NCBI GenBank assembly: GCA_028683855.1
Contig: JAQUHA010000002.1
Coordinates: 1-64,000, forward strand
Direction of reading: 5' to 3'
From: Desulfuromonadaceae bacterium
GTDB taxonomy: Bacteria; Desulfobacterota; Desulfuromonadia; Geobacterales; Pseudopelobacteraceae
Length of the DNA stretch: 64,000 bases
Of this stretch, positions 26,315 to 35,304 are shown one piece after another; positions within the stretch are counted from its first letter, which is position 1; the number at the start of each line of letters is the position of its first letter. The position numbers and the translations under genes are program-made. The notes beneath the pieces are model-generated. The model was given only the letters and a program-made list of their open reading frames with translations. It did no database searches and was not told the origin of the DNA.

Positions 26315-28285
26315 ATGAAAAAGAAGAACGTCAAAAAAATTGCAGTAGCAGTTGTTTTGGGATTAATGCTCCCAATGGCTGCAAATGCAGAAGATTCAGA
26401 TTTACAGCTAAAAGTTGATAAATTAACGAAAGAGGTGAACGATCTTAAAGGAACTGTAAAAAAAGTTGAACGTGATACTTTGGGTAAATGGTTGTCAATT
26501 GATGGTGAGTACCGTTTTCGCGTAGACTCTTTGAAGGGGAAAACAGTTGCTTATTCAGATGCAATAGATACAATGATGAAAATGGTTAAAGGTTTTACAG
26601 CGCCTGTAACAGGTCTTCCGGGTTCCGGCGTAGCAGGTGGAACTATTGGAGGAATAACAAGCCCTACCCCAAGCCAATTTATGATGGAAGGAAAGTCAGG
26701 AGTTCTTTTTACTCCCACACAGTTCAGTACAATACTTACCGAATATATGCCTCAAGCCATGTACAGTGCTTTTGGTACACCCACAACAGGCATAGCCGGA
26801 GCTGTTTTCGCTGCCACTGGAGCTGGCACGCTTGATACCATGATTGCCGGAACCAAACTAACAGCGCAACAGTCTGCTATCCTCAATACTTTAAGCCAGA
26901 AAGTAATGCCAATTGTTATGGATATGCCAGCTCCAGCCGCTTTTGGTGCGCCTGTTGGAACAACTATGGGAGATCTGTTCGCTGGAATGAATGATAAACA
27001 GAAGCTTCTTGCAAACCAAATGCTAATGCAAGGTTTTCTTGGTGCAAATGGTGCCTATTTAAAACAGGTTGCCTCCTATAAGCCTGAAAACGAGACTCTC
27101 TACACCAACAAATTTGGTCTTAATCTCACAGCAAAACCAATAAAAGATATAACCGTTCATGCAAGTCTAGGCATCTACAAAGCCTTTGGATCACAGAGTG
27201 ACTCTACAACAACAGGCAATTTCTTTGCAGACCGTGTTGGTGCCTTTGACGGAACAATCGGGCATATTCCAACCGACAGCAAGCTGAATGTTGACCGTGC
27301 ATACGCAACCTGGAGCAACATAGCTGATGAACCTCTCTGGTTTTCAGTTGGACGTAGACCTTCAACAAATGGAGCACCCAGTAACCTGCGTCTTAACCAC
27401 GCGCGGCCGGGTAATGGCGGTACACCGGCTCTGCTGGTTGATTATGCATTTGACGGCATGACTGTTGGTTATGCCCCAGATATTGAGCCGCTACCAGGTG
27501 CATATGCCAAGATCTGTTACGGACGTGGTTTTGAAAGTGGAACTATGACACAGAGTAATGGAATTGACGATACTGATATGCTTGGTGTTGCTCTGATTCC
27601 GATAGACACTGATCCCCTGAGAGTATGGATGCAGTGGAACCGTGGTTTTGAAATTTTTGATTTCCCTGCAATGAACAATACAATATTCGGTAATACCGCT
27701 CCGGCTGTAAGCCTCGGAGACATTGACTGGTATGGTGCCGGAGCTATGAGCACGCTTAAAAACATCGGACCTGGTACTCTTCAGCTGTTCGGAGACCTTG
27801 GTCTTAGTATTACTCATCCAAACGGCAATGTTTCACAAAATGCAGGTTTCCAGGGTCTGTTAAGCGGTGAATTCTTTGCACAGGACTTTGCTCCAAAAGA
27901 TCAGACAGGCTGGGCTGGTTATGCCGGTATTCGCTATGACCTCCCGTCAAATACAAAAATAGGTTTTGAATTTAACCACGGTTCAAAATACTGGATTACA
28001 TTCGCCCCATCTGCTGATGATATGTGGACCAGCAAACTTGGAACGCGCGGAAATGTCTATGAGCCTTATGTTATTCAGGAACTCAATCTGAAACCTATTT
28101 CCAGCTATTTTGCCAAAGCATTCTTCAAGTTAGGTTATCAGTATTATGACTTTGAGTACACTGGGAGCAACAACTGGGTCGGTGCTCCGAAAAAAATCTC
28201 CGACATCAGCTCATCAGATCTTATGTTGATGGCTCCTGTTAAGTCTGCAAGTAATATATACGGAACTTTTGAAGTACAATTCTAA
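26315..28285 (+). CDS. DUF3373-family outer-membrane protein
   Basis: A 656-residue exported protein. Signal peptide to about residue 25 (PMAANAED), then a coiled coil (LQLKVDKLTKEVNDLKGTVKKVER, about 28-52), then GKWLSIDGEYRFRVDSLKG and a long beta-rich body with many Tyr/Phe/Gly strands ending ...SNIYGTFEVQF, typical of a porin-like barrel. DUF3373 proteins are frequent in Geobacter next to multihaem cytochromes. Residues about 85-245 are a Thr/Gly/Pro/Met-rich insertion. Probably forms an outer-membrane conduit or porin serving the octahaem cytochrome encoded 400 bases downstream. Confidence 0.82.
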   Translation: MKKKNVKKIAVAVVLGLMLPMAANAEDSDLQLKVDKLTKEVNDLKGTVKKVERDTLGKWLSIDGEYRFRVDSLKGKTVAYSDAIDTMMKMVKGFTAPVTGLPGSGVAGGTIGGITSPTPSQFMMEGKSGVLFTPTQFSTILTEYMPQAMYSAFGTPTTGIAGAVFAATGAGTLDTMIAGTKLTAQQSAILNTLSQKVMPIVMDMPAPAAFGAPVGTTMGDLFAGMNDKQKLLANQMLMQGFLGANGAYLKQVASYKPENETLYTNKFGLNLTAKPIKDITVHASLGIYKAFGSQSDSTTTGNFFADRVGAFDGTIGHIPTDSKLNVDRAYATWSNIADEPLWFSVGRRPSTNGAPSNLRLNHARPGNGGTPALLVDYAFDGMTVGYAPDIEPLPGAYAKICYGRGFESGTMTQSNGIDDTDMLGVALIPIDTDPLRVWMQWNRGFEIFDFPAMNNTIFGNTAPAVSLGDIDWYGAGAMSTLKNIGPGTLQLFGDLGLSITHPNGNVSQNAGFQGLLSGEFFAQDFAPKDQTGWAGYAGIRYDLPSNTKIGFEFNHGSKYWITFAPSADDMWTSKLGTRGNVYEPYVIQELNLKPISSYFAKAFFKLGYQYYDFEYTGSNNWVGAPKKISDISSSDLMLMAPVKSASNIYGTFEVQF

Positions 28286-28317
28286 AAAAGTTATTTTCAA
28301 ATTAAAGGAGAAATAAA

Positions 28318-28641
28318 ATGAAAAAATTACTTTCAATCTTTATTGTCATGGCGCTTGTTGCCTTTTCATCGCTTTCGGTGGCAAGAACCGCCAGCGCTGA
28401 AGAGATAAAAATGATCGGTACAATATCCAAGATAGAGCTTGCTGCTGATGGCAAGTCAGCTGTCGCAACTTTAAAAGATAATAAAACCGAGCAGGATGTG
28501 GTTATTACAATCACTGATGATCTTACCCTTGAAAAATTCAAGGATCACCGCATTGTTGAAGGTGATGAAATTCGAACCAAGTATGATAGTGAAGCCGGAA
28601 AAAATATTAGTAAGATGTTCAAGAAAACAGCAGGCTGCTAA
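28318..28641 (+). CDS. Small periplasmic protein of unknown function
   Basis: A 107-residue protein with signal peptide (to about residue 29, TASAEE) and a compact beta-rich domain (IKMIGTISKIELAADGKSAVATLKD...DVVITITDDLTLEKFKDHRIVEGDEI), resembling small OB-like periplasmic folds, ending TAGC. A good AAAGGAG precedes it. It is between the DUF3373 and cytochrome genes with short gaps, so it is in the same operon and may be a partner of the cytochrome. Confidence 0.72.
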   Translation: MKKLLSIFIVMALVAFSSLSVARTASAEEIKMIGTISKIELAADGKSAVATLKDNKTEQDVVITITDDLTLEKFKDHRIVEGDEIRTKYDSEAGKNISKMFKKTAGC

Positions 28642-28686
28642 TTTTCCCATGTCGTTTGTATCACCCTTGAAAAGGAGTAGAGTAAT

Positions 28687-30057
28687 ATGTCAAATAAAAT
28701 TTTAGCACTTCTGCTCGGTTGCACTCTTCTAGCAACAACGGCAGTAGCCAAAGAGCATCCAGGTAAAGAGCATATCCTGAAGAACGGTTATCAGGGGCCC
28801 AAAACCTGTGAAGAGTGTCATCCTGGTAAGGCTAAGGAGTTCCTCGATACAGTCCACTGGAAGCATGCTTCCAAAGTTGATCATGTAGACAACACTGACC
28901 CGAATACGGAGTACGGCATGAAAAACCGTATTTACACACTCTGTAATGGCAATGATATTGTCAACAATCTGAAGGAAATTCCGGCAAACGCTGCAGGCAA
29001 AAGGAAGTTCAGCGGATGTAACACCTGTCATCCCGGTGATCATATTAATGATGTCGGAAGTACAGGTGCGGCTGCAGAACAGGCTATAGATTGTCTGATA
29101 TGCCACTCCAGCAAATACAATTACGGCAAGAGAAAGCCTGAAAAAGATTCAAAAGGCAATGTTGTAATGACTCAGGATCGCAGTACTGAAGCAGCTGCCA
29201 ATATCGGAAGACCTGGTATCAAAAACTGCATGATTTGCCACGAAACAGCCGGCGGTGGAGCACTTATCAAGCGCGGTCTTTCAATGACAGCAAAAGATGA
29301 GGTGCATATAAGCAAGGGGATAATCTGCGTTGATTGCCATCAGGTTAAGAATCATAAGTTCCCTACAGGTAAAGATCCAAATAACTGGGCAAATGACGGT
29401 GTATTTATGACTTGTGTTGGTGAATGTCATACCGACAAACCGCATAAGGACGCAGACTATAACAAGCATACGGCAAAAATCGCCTGTCAGACCTGCCATA
29501 TTCCTAAAACCGGCGGCGCTTCATCAAAAGACTTCACCAAATGGGCGAAGCAGGAGAATGGCTTCTATGAACCAGCTACTTTGAAACATGAAGTAAACGA
29601 AACTAATCCTGTTTACGCGTGGTACAATCTGACTGTCAGTAACACCCCGCACTTTATTGGACCAAAAGGGAGTCGAACAGACGGCAAGAGCAAGATATAT
29701 CCATTCAAGATTTATCAGGGGAAAGGATATTACAACAAATTGGATGGCACACTGTTATCCATGGACTTTGCTCCCCCTACTGCAACCGGAGATTCTCTTG
29801 CAGGTGTTGCATCTGCGGCAAAAATACTGGGTATAAAGAAGTATGAGCCTGTCCCTGGCTGGCAGACTGTCTACTTCGCAAGCAGTCATCAGGTAACTCC
29901 AAAGAAACAAGCTTTGATATGCTCCAGTTGTCACGCACCGAATGGTGTACTCAATTTCAAAGAACTTGGTTATAGCGATAAAGAGAGTGATAAGCTGACT
30001 AATCCCGAAATTTATTTTGATAAATTATTCAAAATACAGCAGGAGAACGAGTGGTAG
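28687..30057 (+). CDS. Octahaem c-type cytochrome (OTR-like)
   Basis: A 456-residue periplasmic multihaem protein with signal peptide (to about residue 21). Haem motifs in order: CEECH, CNTCH, CLICH, CMICH, CVDCH, CVGECH (a CX3CH variant), CQTCH and CSSCH. That gives eight sites, seven canonical. Length and layout, including CMICHETAGGGALIKRG, resemble the octahaem tetrathionate reductase-type family. OTR reduces tetrathionate, nitrite or hydroxylamine in vitro; the substrate here is not shown. It lies in a sigma-54-controlled operon with an outer-membrane protein. Confidence 0.85.
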   Translation: MSNKILALLLGCTLLATTAVAKEHPGKEHILKNGYQGPKTCEECHPGKAKEFLDTVHWKHASKVDHVDNTDPNTEYGMKNRIYTLCNGNDIVNNLKEIPANAAGKRKFSGCNTCHPGDHINDVGSTGAAAEQAIDCLICHSSKYNYGKRKPEKDSKGNVVMTQDRSTEAAANIGRPGIKNCMICHETAGGGALIKRGLSMTAKDEVHISKGIICVDCHQVKNHKFPTGKDPNNWANDGVFMTCVGECHTDKPHKDADYNKHTAKIACQTCHIPKTGGASSKDFTKWAKQENGFYEPATLKHEVNETNPVYAWYNLTVSNTPHFIGPKGSRTDGKSKIYPFKIYQGKGYYNKLDGTLLSMDFAPPTATGDSLAGVASAAKILGIKKYEPVPGWQTVYFASSHQVTPKKQALICSSCHAPNGVLNFKELGYSDKESDKLTNPEIYFDKLFKIQQENEW

Positions 30058-30088
30058 TTGTATCTGTACGTTTTTAGGCAGCATACCA

Positions 30089-30120
30089 AGGGGCGTGTTT
30101 ATTTCACGCCCCTGATTTTG
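30089..30120 (+). terminator. Terminator after cytochrome gene
   Basis: AGGGGCGTG (30089-30097) pairs perfectly with CACGCCCCT (30105-30113) around TTTATTT, followed by a T-rich GATTTTG. It ends the DUF3373/cytochrome operon. Confidence 0.8.
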
Positions 30121-30181
30121 ATTTATGAAGGATTATTGTAAATTTGGGAAGAGACAAAATATCAGGTAACAGGGGGAACGA

Positions 30182-30592
30182 ATGAAGAAAAAATATTCAA
30201 TCTTGATGGCAGTGGTTCTGGTAGTATCCTTTTTCAGTTTGTCAATTGCCGGCAACAGGCATGGTATGTCTGGGGGGTGTGGTGACTGTACGAAAACAGG
30301 CCTGCAGACAGATCAGTTCAGAAAGTTTCAGGAAGATACGATTGATATAAGACAGGAGATGATGACCAAGCGTTTTGACATACAGCGTGAGAACCTTAAA
30401 GGAACGCCTGACGCTGCTAAAATTGCCTCTCTGCAGGCAGAAGTGAAGAACTTGCAGGCAAAGCTTCTTCAACTTCGCAGTCAGAGTGGTTTGCCAACAG
30501 ATAAATGTGATGGTGAGTGCTTCCAGTCAATTGGTGGATGCGACAAAAAAATGGGCGGTTGTGGAAGAACTACTGGTGACTGCTACAAATAG
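30182..30592 (+). CDS. Spy/ZraP-like periplasmic protein with Cys-rich ends
   Basis: A 136-residue protein with signal peptide (to about residue 24). The mature core is helical and charged (FRKFQEDTIDIRQEMMTKRFDIQRENLKGTPDAAKIASLQAEVKNLQAKLLQLRSQSGL), the layout of Spy/CpxP/ZraP periplasmic chaperone-like proteins, which often respond to metals. It is flanked by Cys motifs (GGCGDC; CDGECFQSIGGCDKKMGGC) that could bind metal. AGGGGG precedes the ATG and terminators lie on both sides, so it is monocistronic. Confidence 0.72.
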   Translation: MKKKYSILMAVVLVVSFFSLSIAGNRHGMSGGCGDCTKTGLQTDQFRKFQEDTIDIRQEMMTKRFDIQRENLKGTPDAAKIASLQAEVKNLQAKLLQLRSQSGLPTDKCDGECFQSIGGCDKKMGGCGRTTGDCYK

Positions 30593-30622
30593 ATCCTGAG
30601 ATAATCATATAATAAATATTCC

Positions 30623-30660
30623 GGCTGGGGGAGTCTGTTTTCCTTCAGCCATATTTTTTT
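30623..30660 (+). terminator. Terminator after Spy-like gene
   Basis: GGCTG (30623-30627) with an adjoining GGGA pairs to TTCC and CAGCC (to 30650), followed by ATA and T7. Confidence 0.7.
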
Positions 30661-30691
30661 ATATTCGCACATCAGAATAAATCTCAGGATT

Positions 30692-31339
30692 ATGGGATTG
30701 GAAATGAAAGAAAACCTCTATAACCGCGCAAACTATCTGGCTCTTTTTACAATATTTTATAATGTCGTTGAAGGTTTAGTATCTGTCTGGTTTGGTGCCT
30801 CCGACGAAACTCTTGCGCTGTTTGGTTTCGGTGTTGACTCGTTTATTGAAGTAATTTCAGCAGTCGGTGTGTGGCATATGTTGCGGAGAATAAAGGCAAA
30901 TGGGGGAGAGACACGGGATGATTTTGAACGGATGGCTCTCAGGATTACTGGATTTGCATTTTATTTGTTATCGTTGGGGCTGGTTCTCACAGCTGTAATA
31001 AATATTTTACTGCAGCACAAGCCTGAAACAACGGTAAGCGGAGTTCTAATCTCGCTCTTTTCAATCTCTTTTATGTGGTATCTGATACGTCAGAAGACCT
31101 CAGTCGGTAATCTTCTCAATTCTCCAGCGATCCTTGCAGACGCTGCCTGCTCCCGTGCCTGTCTTTACCTTTCTTCTGTGTTGATGATTACAAGTGTCGG
31201 ATATGAGGTGACAGGTATTAAAAGTCTCGATGCGATTGGAGCTATGCTTATTGCCTGGTTCTCTTACAGGGAGGGTAAAGAGTCTCTTGATAAGGCGAAA
31301 GGGATCTCCTGTTCATGTTGCTGTTCAGGCAAAAAATAA
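30692..31339 (+). CDS. Cation-diffusion-facilitator-like membrane protein
   Basis: A 215-residue protein with five or six hydrophobic helices. The pattern FGVDSFIEVISAVGVWHML and the late LDAIGAMLIAWFSYREGKESL resemble the transmembrane part of CDF transporters. The large cytoplasmic C-terminal metal domain is missing. In its place is a short Cys cluster (CSCCCSGKK) that may bind metal. Start at 30692; an internal ATG at 30704 is an alternative. Likely a divalent metal transporter, substrate unknown. Confidence 0.72.
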   Translation: MGLEMKENLYNRANYLALFTIFYNVVEGLVSVWFGASDETLALFGFGVDSFIEVISAVGVWHMLRRIKANGGETRDDFERMALRITGFAFYLLSLGLVLTAVINILLQHKPETTVSGVLISLFSISFMWYLIRQKTSVGNLLNSPAILADAACSRACLYLSSVLMITSVGYEVTGIKSLDAIGAMLIAWFSYREGKESLDKAKGISCSCCCSGKK

Positions 31340-31360
31340 TATTCTACAGGGAAAAACGTT

Positions 31361-31435
31361 ATGAAAATGGAAATGCTGGGGAGTGGATGCCTCGTGTGTC
31401 CGGCGTCAGTTTTGTTGCATGATAAGAATACATAA
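31361..31435 (+). pseudogene. 24-codon remnant resembling a small thioredoxin-fold disulfide protein
   Basis: ATG at 31361 to TAA at 31433-31435 encodes MKMEMLGSGCLVC followed by 11 residues. The start matches small redox-active disulfide proteins (typically MKIxVLGxGCxxCxxL, about 77 residues), including the CXXC. The rest of that fold is absent, so I infer a truncated relic; a true micropeptide is possible. It sits between a transporter and an exporter operon. Confidence 0.4.
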
Positions 31436-31448
31436 GAGGGAATGGCAG

Positions 31449-32618
31449 ATGAAGCTTTTAAAAAAGCTCGAACAGATGAAAAGTTTATTGATCTGGTTGC
31501 TTCTAGTCGTAGTTGCGGCAGTGATTTTGAAGGCTGCACTCTTTACTCCTACGGCAGTAAAAATCGTAAAGCTGGAAAAACGGGATCTTTCTGCTCAGGT
31601 TTACGGGAACGGAACTGTTGAAGCCAGGGTTGTCGTCGGGCTCTCCAGCAAAATTACCGGACGTATAGTTGAGCTGTACGCTGATCAGGGTGACCGCGTT
31701 ACTCGCGGACAGCTGCTTGTTAAGCTCGAGAGTGAAGATATGCTTCATCAGAAAATGCAATCTGAGGCAGGAGTCAGAAAAGCAGTTGCTAATCTGGAAC
31801 TTGAGAATGCAAATCTGCAGAAGGCGTGTGCGAATCTTATCCTGGCTGAAAGCAACGCCAGGCGTTTTAAATTGCTGCTAGATGCTGGAATGGTCGCCAG
31901 TCAGGAAGCAGAGCAGTATGAAAATATATATCAGCTTGCAAAAGAAGAGGTAGCTCGCAGTAATGCTGCTATAAAAGCAGTCAAGATGGATTGTGAGGCA
32001 AGTCGTGCTGCTCTGGGATTTGCCAGAAGCAAACTGGCGGAAACGAATATTTACTCTCCAATCGATGGAATAATAATCAGCAGAGATCTTGAAAAAGGTT
32101 CTACTGCAGTACCCGGACAGCCGATTTTTACGCTTGCAGACCCGGCAACTGTCTGGGTTAAGGCAAATGTGGACGAATCGGAATTAAAAGGGGTGGCGGT
32201 CGGCAAAAGTGCTGTTATAAATCTGCGATCCCTGCCAGGCGAACAGTTGGCAGGCAAGGTTGCCAGGATTGCCAATCAGAGCGACAGAGTTACCGAAGAG
32301 CTACAGGTTGAAGTATCATTTACTCCGCCACTTAACATTTTCAGGCTTGGAGAACAGTCAGAAGTTTACATTACAACAGATTCTAGAAAAAATGTTCCAT
32401 CTCTCCCCTCCTCGTCACTGGTTTATTTCGGAGGTAAACAGGGGGTATGGGTTGCCGACAGCGGAGTTCTGAAGTTTAAGCCAGTTAGCTCCGGAATAAG
32501 GGATAGAGCTGATTTTACAGAAATAATTGACGGGATCGACGTGAGTGATCAGGTCGTTATTGCTTCTCCGGCAGAAAAGTCAAAATTCCGTGATGGAATG
32601 AAGGTTCGGATTAAATGA
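31449..32618 (+). CDS. Periplasmic adaptor (HlyD/MacA-like) of an ABC exporter
   Basis: About 389 residues from the ATG at 31449 (GAGGG 8 bases upstream). An N-terminal membrane anchor (LLIWLLLVVVAAVILKAALF) is followed by a lipoyl half (ITGRIVELYADQGDRVTRGQLLVKLES), a coiled-coil hairpin (about 90-165), the second half (IYSPIDGIIISRDLEKGSTAVPGQPIFTLAD) and beta-barrel domains. It overlaps the permease gene by 4 bases. With the next two genes it forms a MacAB-type exporter; no TolC is encoded beside it, though one lies at 4993. Confidence 0.88.
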   Translation: MKLLKKLEQMKSLLIWLLLVVVAAVILKAALFTPTAVKIVKLEKRDLSAQVYGNGTVEARVVVGLSSKITGRIVELYADQGDRVTRGQLLVKLESEDMLHQKMQSEAGVRKAVANLELENANLQKACANLILAESNARRFKLLLDAGMVASQEAEQYENIYQLAKEEVARSNAAIKAVKMDCEASRAALGFARSKLAETNIYSPIDGIIISRDLEKGSTAVPGQPIFTLADPATVWVKANVDESELKGVAVGKSAVINLRSLPGEQLAGKVARIANQSDRVTEELQVEVSFTPPLNIFRLGEQSEVYITTDSRKNVPSLPSSSLVYFGGKQGVWVADSGVLKFKPVSSGIRDRADFTEIIDGIDVSDQVVIASPAEKSKFRDGMKVRIK

Positions 32619-33817
32619 ATCTTGCTATCCGCGATATACGTCATCATCGGGGCAGATTTTTTCTGACATCAATAGGACTGGGGCTGCTGCTTGGAGTGGT
32701 TATAAGTATGGGTGGCATTTATCGTGGACTGATTGCAGATGCTCTGGCAGTTCTAAACTCTACCAAAGCTGATATCTGGGTCGTTCAGCAGAACAGCAAC
32801 GGCCCTTTTGCAGAGAGTTCGCGCATCCCTGAAGATACAAAATACAGAATTGCTGCTGTGCCGGGGGTGGCTGCAGTTTCTCCCCTTTCATTTCAAACTG
32901 TACAAATTGAGCGGAACGGGAAACCTTTCCGCATTTTTCTTATTGGATATGAGCTAAACAGTTTTGGTGGTCCCCCTTCGCTTGTAGCTGGACGGAACAT
33001 AAGGCAGAAGCATTACGAAATGGTAGTTTCCAAATCAATGCGGATTGAGATTGGCGAAAAGATACGATTGGGGCAGAATGAGTATAAAGTTGTAGGAATA
33101 TCCGAGAATATAGTTTCATCCAGCGGCGATTCTGCCGCATATATAACGCTTTCAGATGCCCAGAGTATACAATTCAAGAAGAGCAATCACTCTATAAGAA
33201 ACGAACGGTCAAAAGCCGGAATTGCCATCTCCAATAATAAATCACTCTCCCCTCAACAGAGTACGCTTCTAAAGAAGACTCTCATGGAGTCTGCAGAAAA
33301 TACGCACATAATTAATACTGTGCTGGTCAAGCTGCTTCCGGGTGTGGATTTGAAAGAGACGCAGACCAGAATTCAGCGTTGGAATCAGCTTAGAGCAATC
33401 TCTGACGAAGAGCAGACGGCTATTCTTGCAAAAGGAATGATCGAAAAAGCGAGAATGCAGCTGGGGATGTTCAGAATTATTCTGCTTATTATTTCAGGGG
33501 TTATAATTTCGCTTATAATATATACATCTACTCTCGATAAAATTCGCGTAATTGCGACCTTAAAACTCCTTGGTTCCAGGAATCGTGTAATCATAGGAAT
33601 GATTCTGCAGCAGTCGCTGCTTATGGGACTTCTTGCATACGCTATCGGTTATATTCTAATTCTGCTGACATACGAAAAATTTCCCCGACGTATTGTTCTT
33701 GAAACTTTTGATCTTCAGTCTCTCTTTGTAATAGTAATCACAATTTGCGTGCTCTCAAGTTTCGTAGGCATAAGAAAGGCACTCAAGGTAGAACCGGCGG
33801 AGGCTCTGGGTGGTTAA
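32615..33817 (+). CDS. FtsX/MacB-type ABC transporter permease
   Basis: A 400-residue permease. One helix near the N-terminus (about 17-37) is followed by a large periplasmic MacB_PCD-like domain (about 40-270) and three helices near the C-terminus (about 282-305, 325-350, 365-385), the FtsX fold. It overlaps the adaptor (4 bases) and ATPase gene (8 bases). These pumps use mechanotransmission to push substrates through a TolC-like channel; lipids, peptides or drugs are possible. Confidence 0.88.
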   Translation: MNLAIRDIRHHRGRFFLTSIGLGLLLGVVISMGGIYRGLIADALAVLNSTKADIWVVQQNSNGPFAESSRIPEDTKYRIAAVPGVAAVSPLSFQTVQIERNGKPFRIFLIGYELNSFGGPPSLVAGRNIRQKHYEMVVSKSMRIEIGEKIRLGQNEYKVVGISENIVSSSGDSAAYITLSDAQSIQFKKSNHSIRNERSKAGIAISNNKSLSPQQSTLLKKTLMESAENTHIINTVLVKLLPGVDLKETQTRIQRWNQLRAISDEEQTAILAKGMIEKARMQLGMFRIILLIISGVIISLIIYTSTLDKIRVIATLKLLGSRNRVIIGMILQQSLLMGLLAYAIGYILILLTYEKFPRRIVLETFDLQSLFVIVITICVLSSFVGIRKALKVEPAEALGG

Positions 33818-34523
33818 AAACAGCTGTGCTGTGGAAGTTAAAAATCTGACTAAGATTTATGGTAAAGGGGATACAGCTGTAACCGCCCTAAAGAACGCAT
33901 CTCTGAAGGTAATGCCTGGAGAGCTGGTTGCTATACTCGGTCCATCCGGGTCGGGCAAGAGCACACTCTTGACCTGTATAGGTCTTATCAACGAACCGAC
34001 GCATGGCGCTCTGTTAATTGATGGTGTTGTGGTTGCAGATGAAGGGTGGCTGACCGGTATTGATCTGAAACAGATGCGCCGTGAGAAACTTGGATTTATT
34101 TTTCAGGCACATAATCTGATCCCCTTTCTTACAGCTCAGGAAAACGTCATGGTCGCTATGGAAATAAACGGAGTAACTCGCAGTTGCGCAAAAAAACGCT
34201 CTTCTCAACTTCTTGAGCTGCTTAATCTTGGGCACCGTGCCGCTCATTATCCAACCTCGCTTTCAGGAGGGGAGTCTCAAAGGGTTGCAATTGCACGCGC
34301 TCTGGCAAATTACCCTAAAGTAATTCTGGCTGACGAACCTACTGCGGCACTTGATACGGAAAATGGCAAAAACGTAATGAATCTGCTGAAAAAATTAGCA
34401 GTAGAGAATAATTCCGCAATTATGGTTGTCACGCATGATCAACGTATGGTTGAGGGTTTTGACAGGATTTACCATGTAAGTGACGGACGAATAGTTGGTG
34501 ATTCGGAACTGGGGGAAGAATGA
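33810..34523 (+). CDS. ABC transporter ATPase (LolD/MacB-type)
   Basis: A 237-residue nucleotide-binding subunit. Walker A GPSGSGKST (about 46-54), Q-loop FQAHNLIPF, signature LSGGESQRVAIARAL, Walker B VILADEPTAALD and the switch His in VVTHD are all intact. GTG start at 33810 within the permease end. Partner of the preceding permease and adaptor. Confidence 0.93.
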   Translation: MVKNSCAVEVKNLTKIYGKGDTAVTALKNASLKVMPGELVAILGPSGSGKSTLLTCIGLINEPTHGALLIDGVVVADEGWLTGIDLKQMRREKLGFIFQAHNLIPFLTAQENVMVAMEINGVTRSCAKKRSSQLLELLNLGHRAAHYPTSLSGGESQRVAIARALANYPKVILADEPTAALDTENGKNVMNLLKKLAVENNSAIMVVTHDQRMVEGFDRIYHVSDGRIVGDSELGEE

Positions 34524-35113
34524 ATTGGGATGAACGATATAGCGAGCCCGGCTTTACATACGGGACAGCACCAAATGAATTTCTTCTGTCAGTAGTAGAT
34601 AAAATTCCCAGAGGGAATGTTCTCTCGCTTGCTGAGGGCGAGGGGAGAAACTCGGTATATCTCGCCTCTCTTGGATTTGAAGTTACAGGTGTTGACAGTT
34701 CGGCAGTCGGATTGCGTAAAGCTGGTGAGTTGGCTGCCGCTGCCGGCGTTAAGGTTGCAACTATACAGAGAGACTTGAATGAATTTGTAATTGAACCGGA
34801 AAGTTGGTCAGTGATTATCGGTTTTTACTGCCACCTCCCTTCCGAACTCCGCTCTAAACTTTTTCAGGCAGCAGTAAAGGGGTTGGTACCCGGTGGTATC
34901 TTTATTCTGGAGGCGTTCAGAAAAGAACAGCTAAAATATGGCACAGGGGGACCACAGTCCATCGATATGCTTATGTCACTTGATGACCTGAAAAGGGAAC
35001 TTTTCGGTTTGGAGTTTATTCACGCAGTAGAGATTGATAGGGATGTCCGTGAGGGGAGTAAACATACCGGGCTTGCCGCTGTAGTTCAGATTTTTGGAAG
35101 AAAAATATTGTGA
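34520..35113 (+). CDS. Class I SAM-dependent methyltransferase (TehB-like)
   Basis: A 197-residue methyltransferase opening MNWDERYSEPGFTYGTAPNEFL, with the SAM-binding motif I region VLSLAEGEGRNSVYLASLGFEVTGVD and a later GGIFILEAFRKEQL. This matches the TehB/thiopurine-type subgroup that methylates small molecules or oxyanions. It overlaps the ATPase by 4 bases, linking it to the exporter; methylation followed by export is one inferred scheme. Confidence 0.82.
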   Translation: MNWDERYSEPGFTYGTAPNEFLLSVVDKIPRGNVLSLAEGEGRNSVYLASLGFEVTGVDSSAVGLRKAGELAAAAGVKVATIQRDLNEFVIEPESWSVIIGFYCHLPSELRSKLFQAAVKGLVPGGIFILEAFRKEQLKYGTGGPQSIDMLMSLDDLKRELFGLEFIHAVEIDRDVREGSKHTGLAAVVQIFGRKIL

Positions 35114-35119
35114 ACCTTT

Positions 35120-35137
35120 AACTGATTTTAGTCAGTT
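35120..35137 (+). terminator. Weak hairpin after the exporter operon
   Basis: AACTGA (35120-35125) and TCAGTT (35132-35137) pair around TTTTAG. There is only a mixed A/T tail, so termination is uncertain. Confidence 0.4.
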
Positions 35138-35304
35138 GAAACATTTTGTCATAAACATATTGTATGCAAGCGTTAAGATAAGTTTGATATTTTCAGGTTT
35201 TATAGTATAGTCACTCGGAAAATTTGATAATTTTTGCTAAACGCTTGGTTTTAAACCGTCAGTTTATGCAAATGCAAACTTTGTATTTATTAATGGGGGA
35301 TTGT

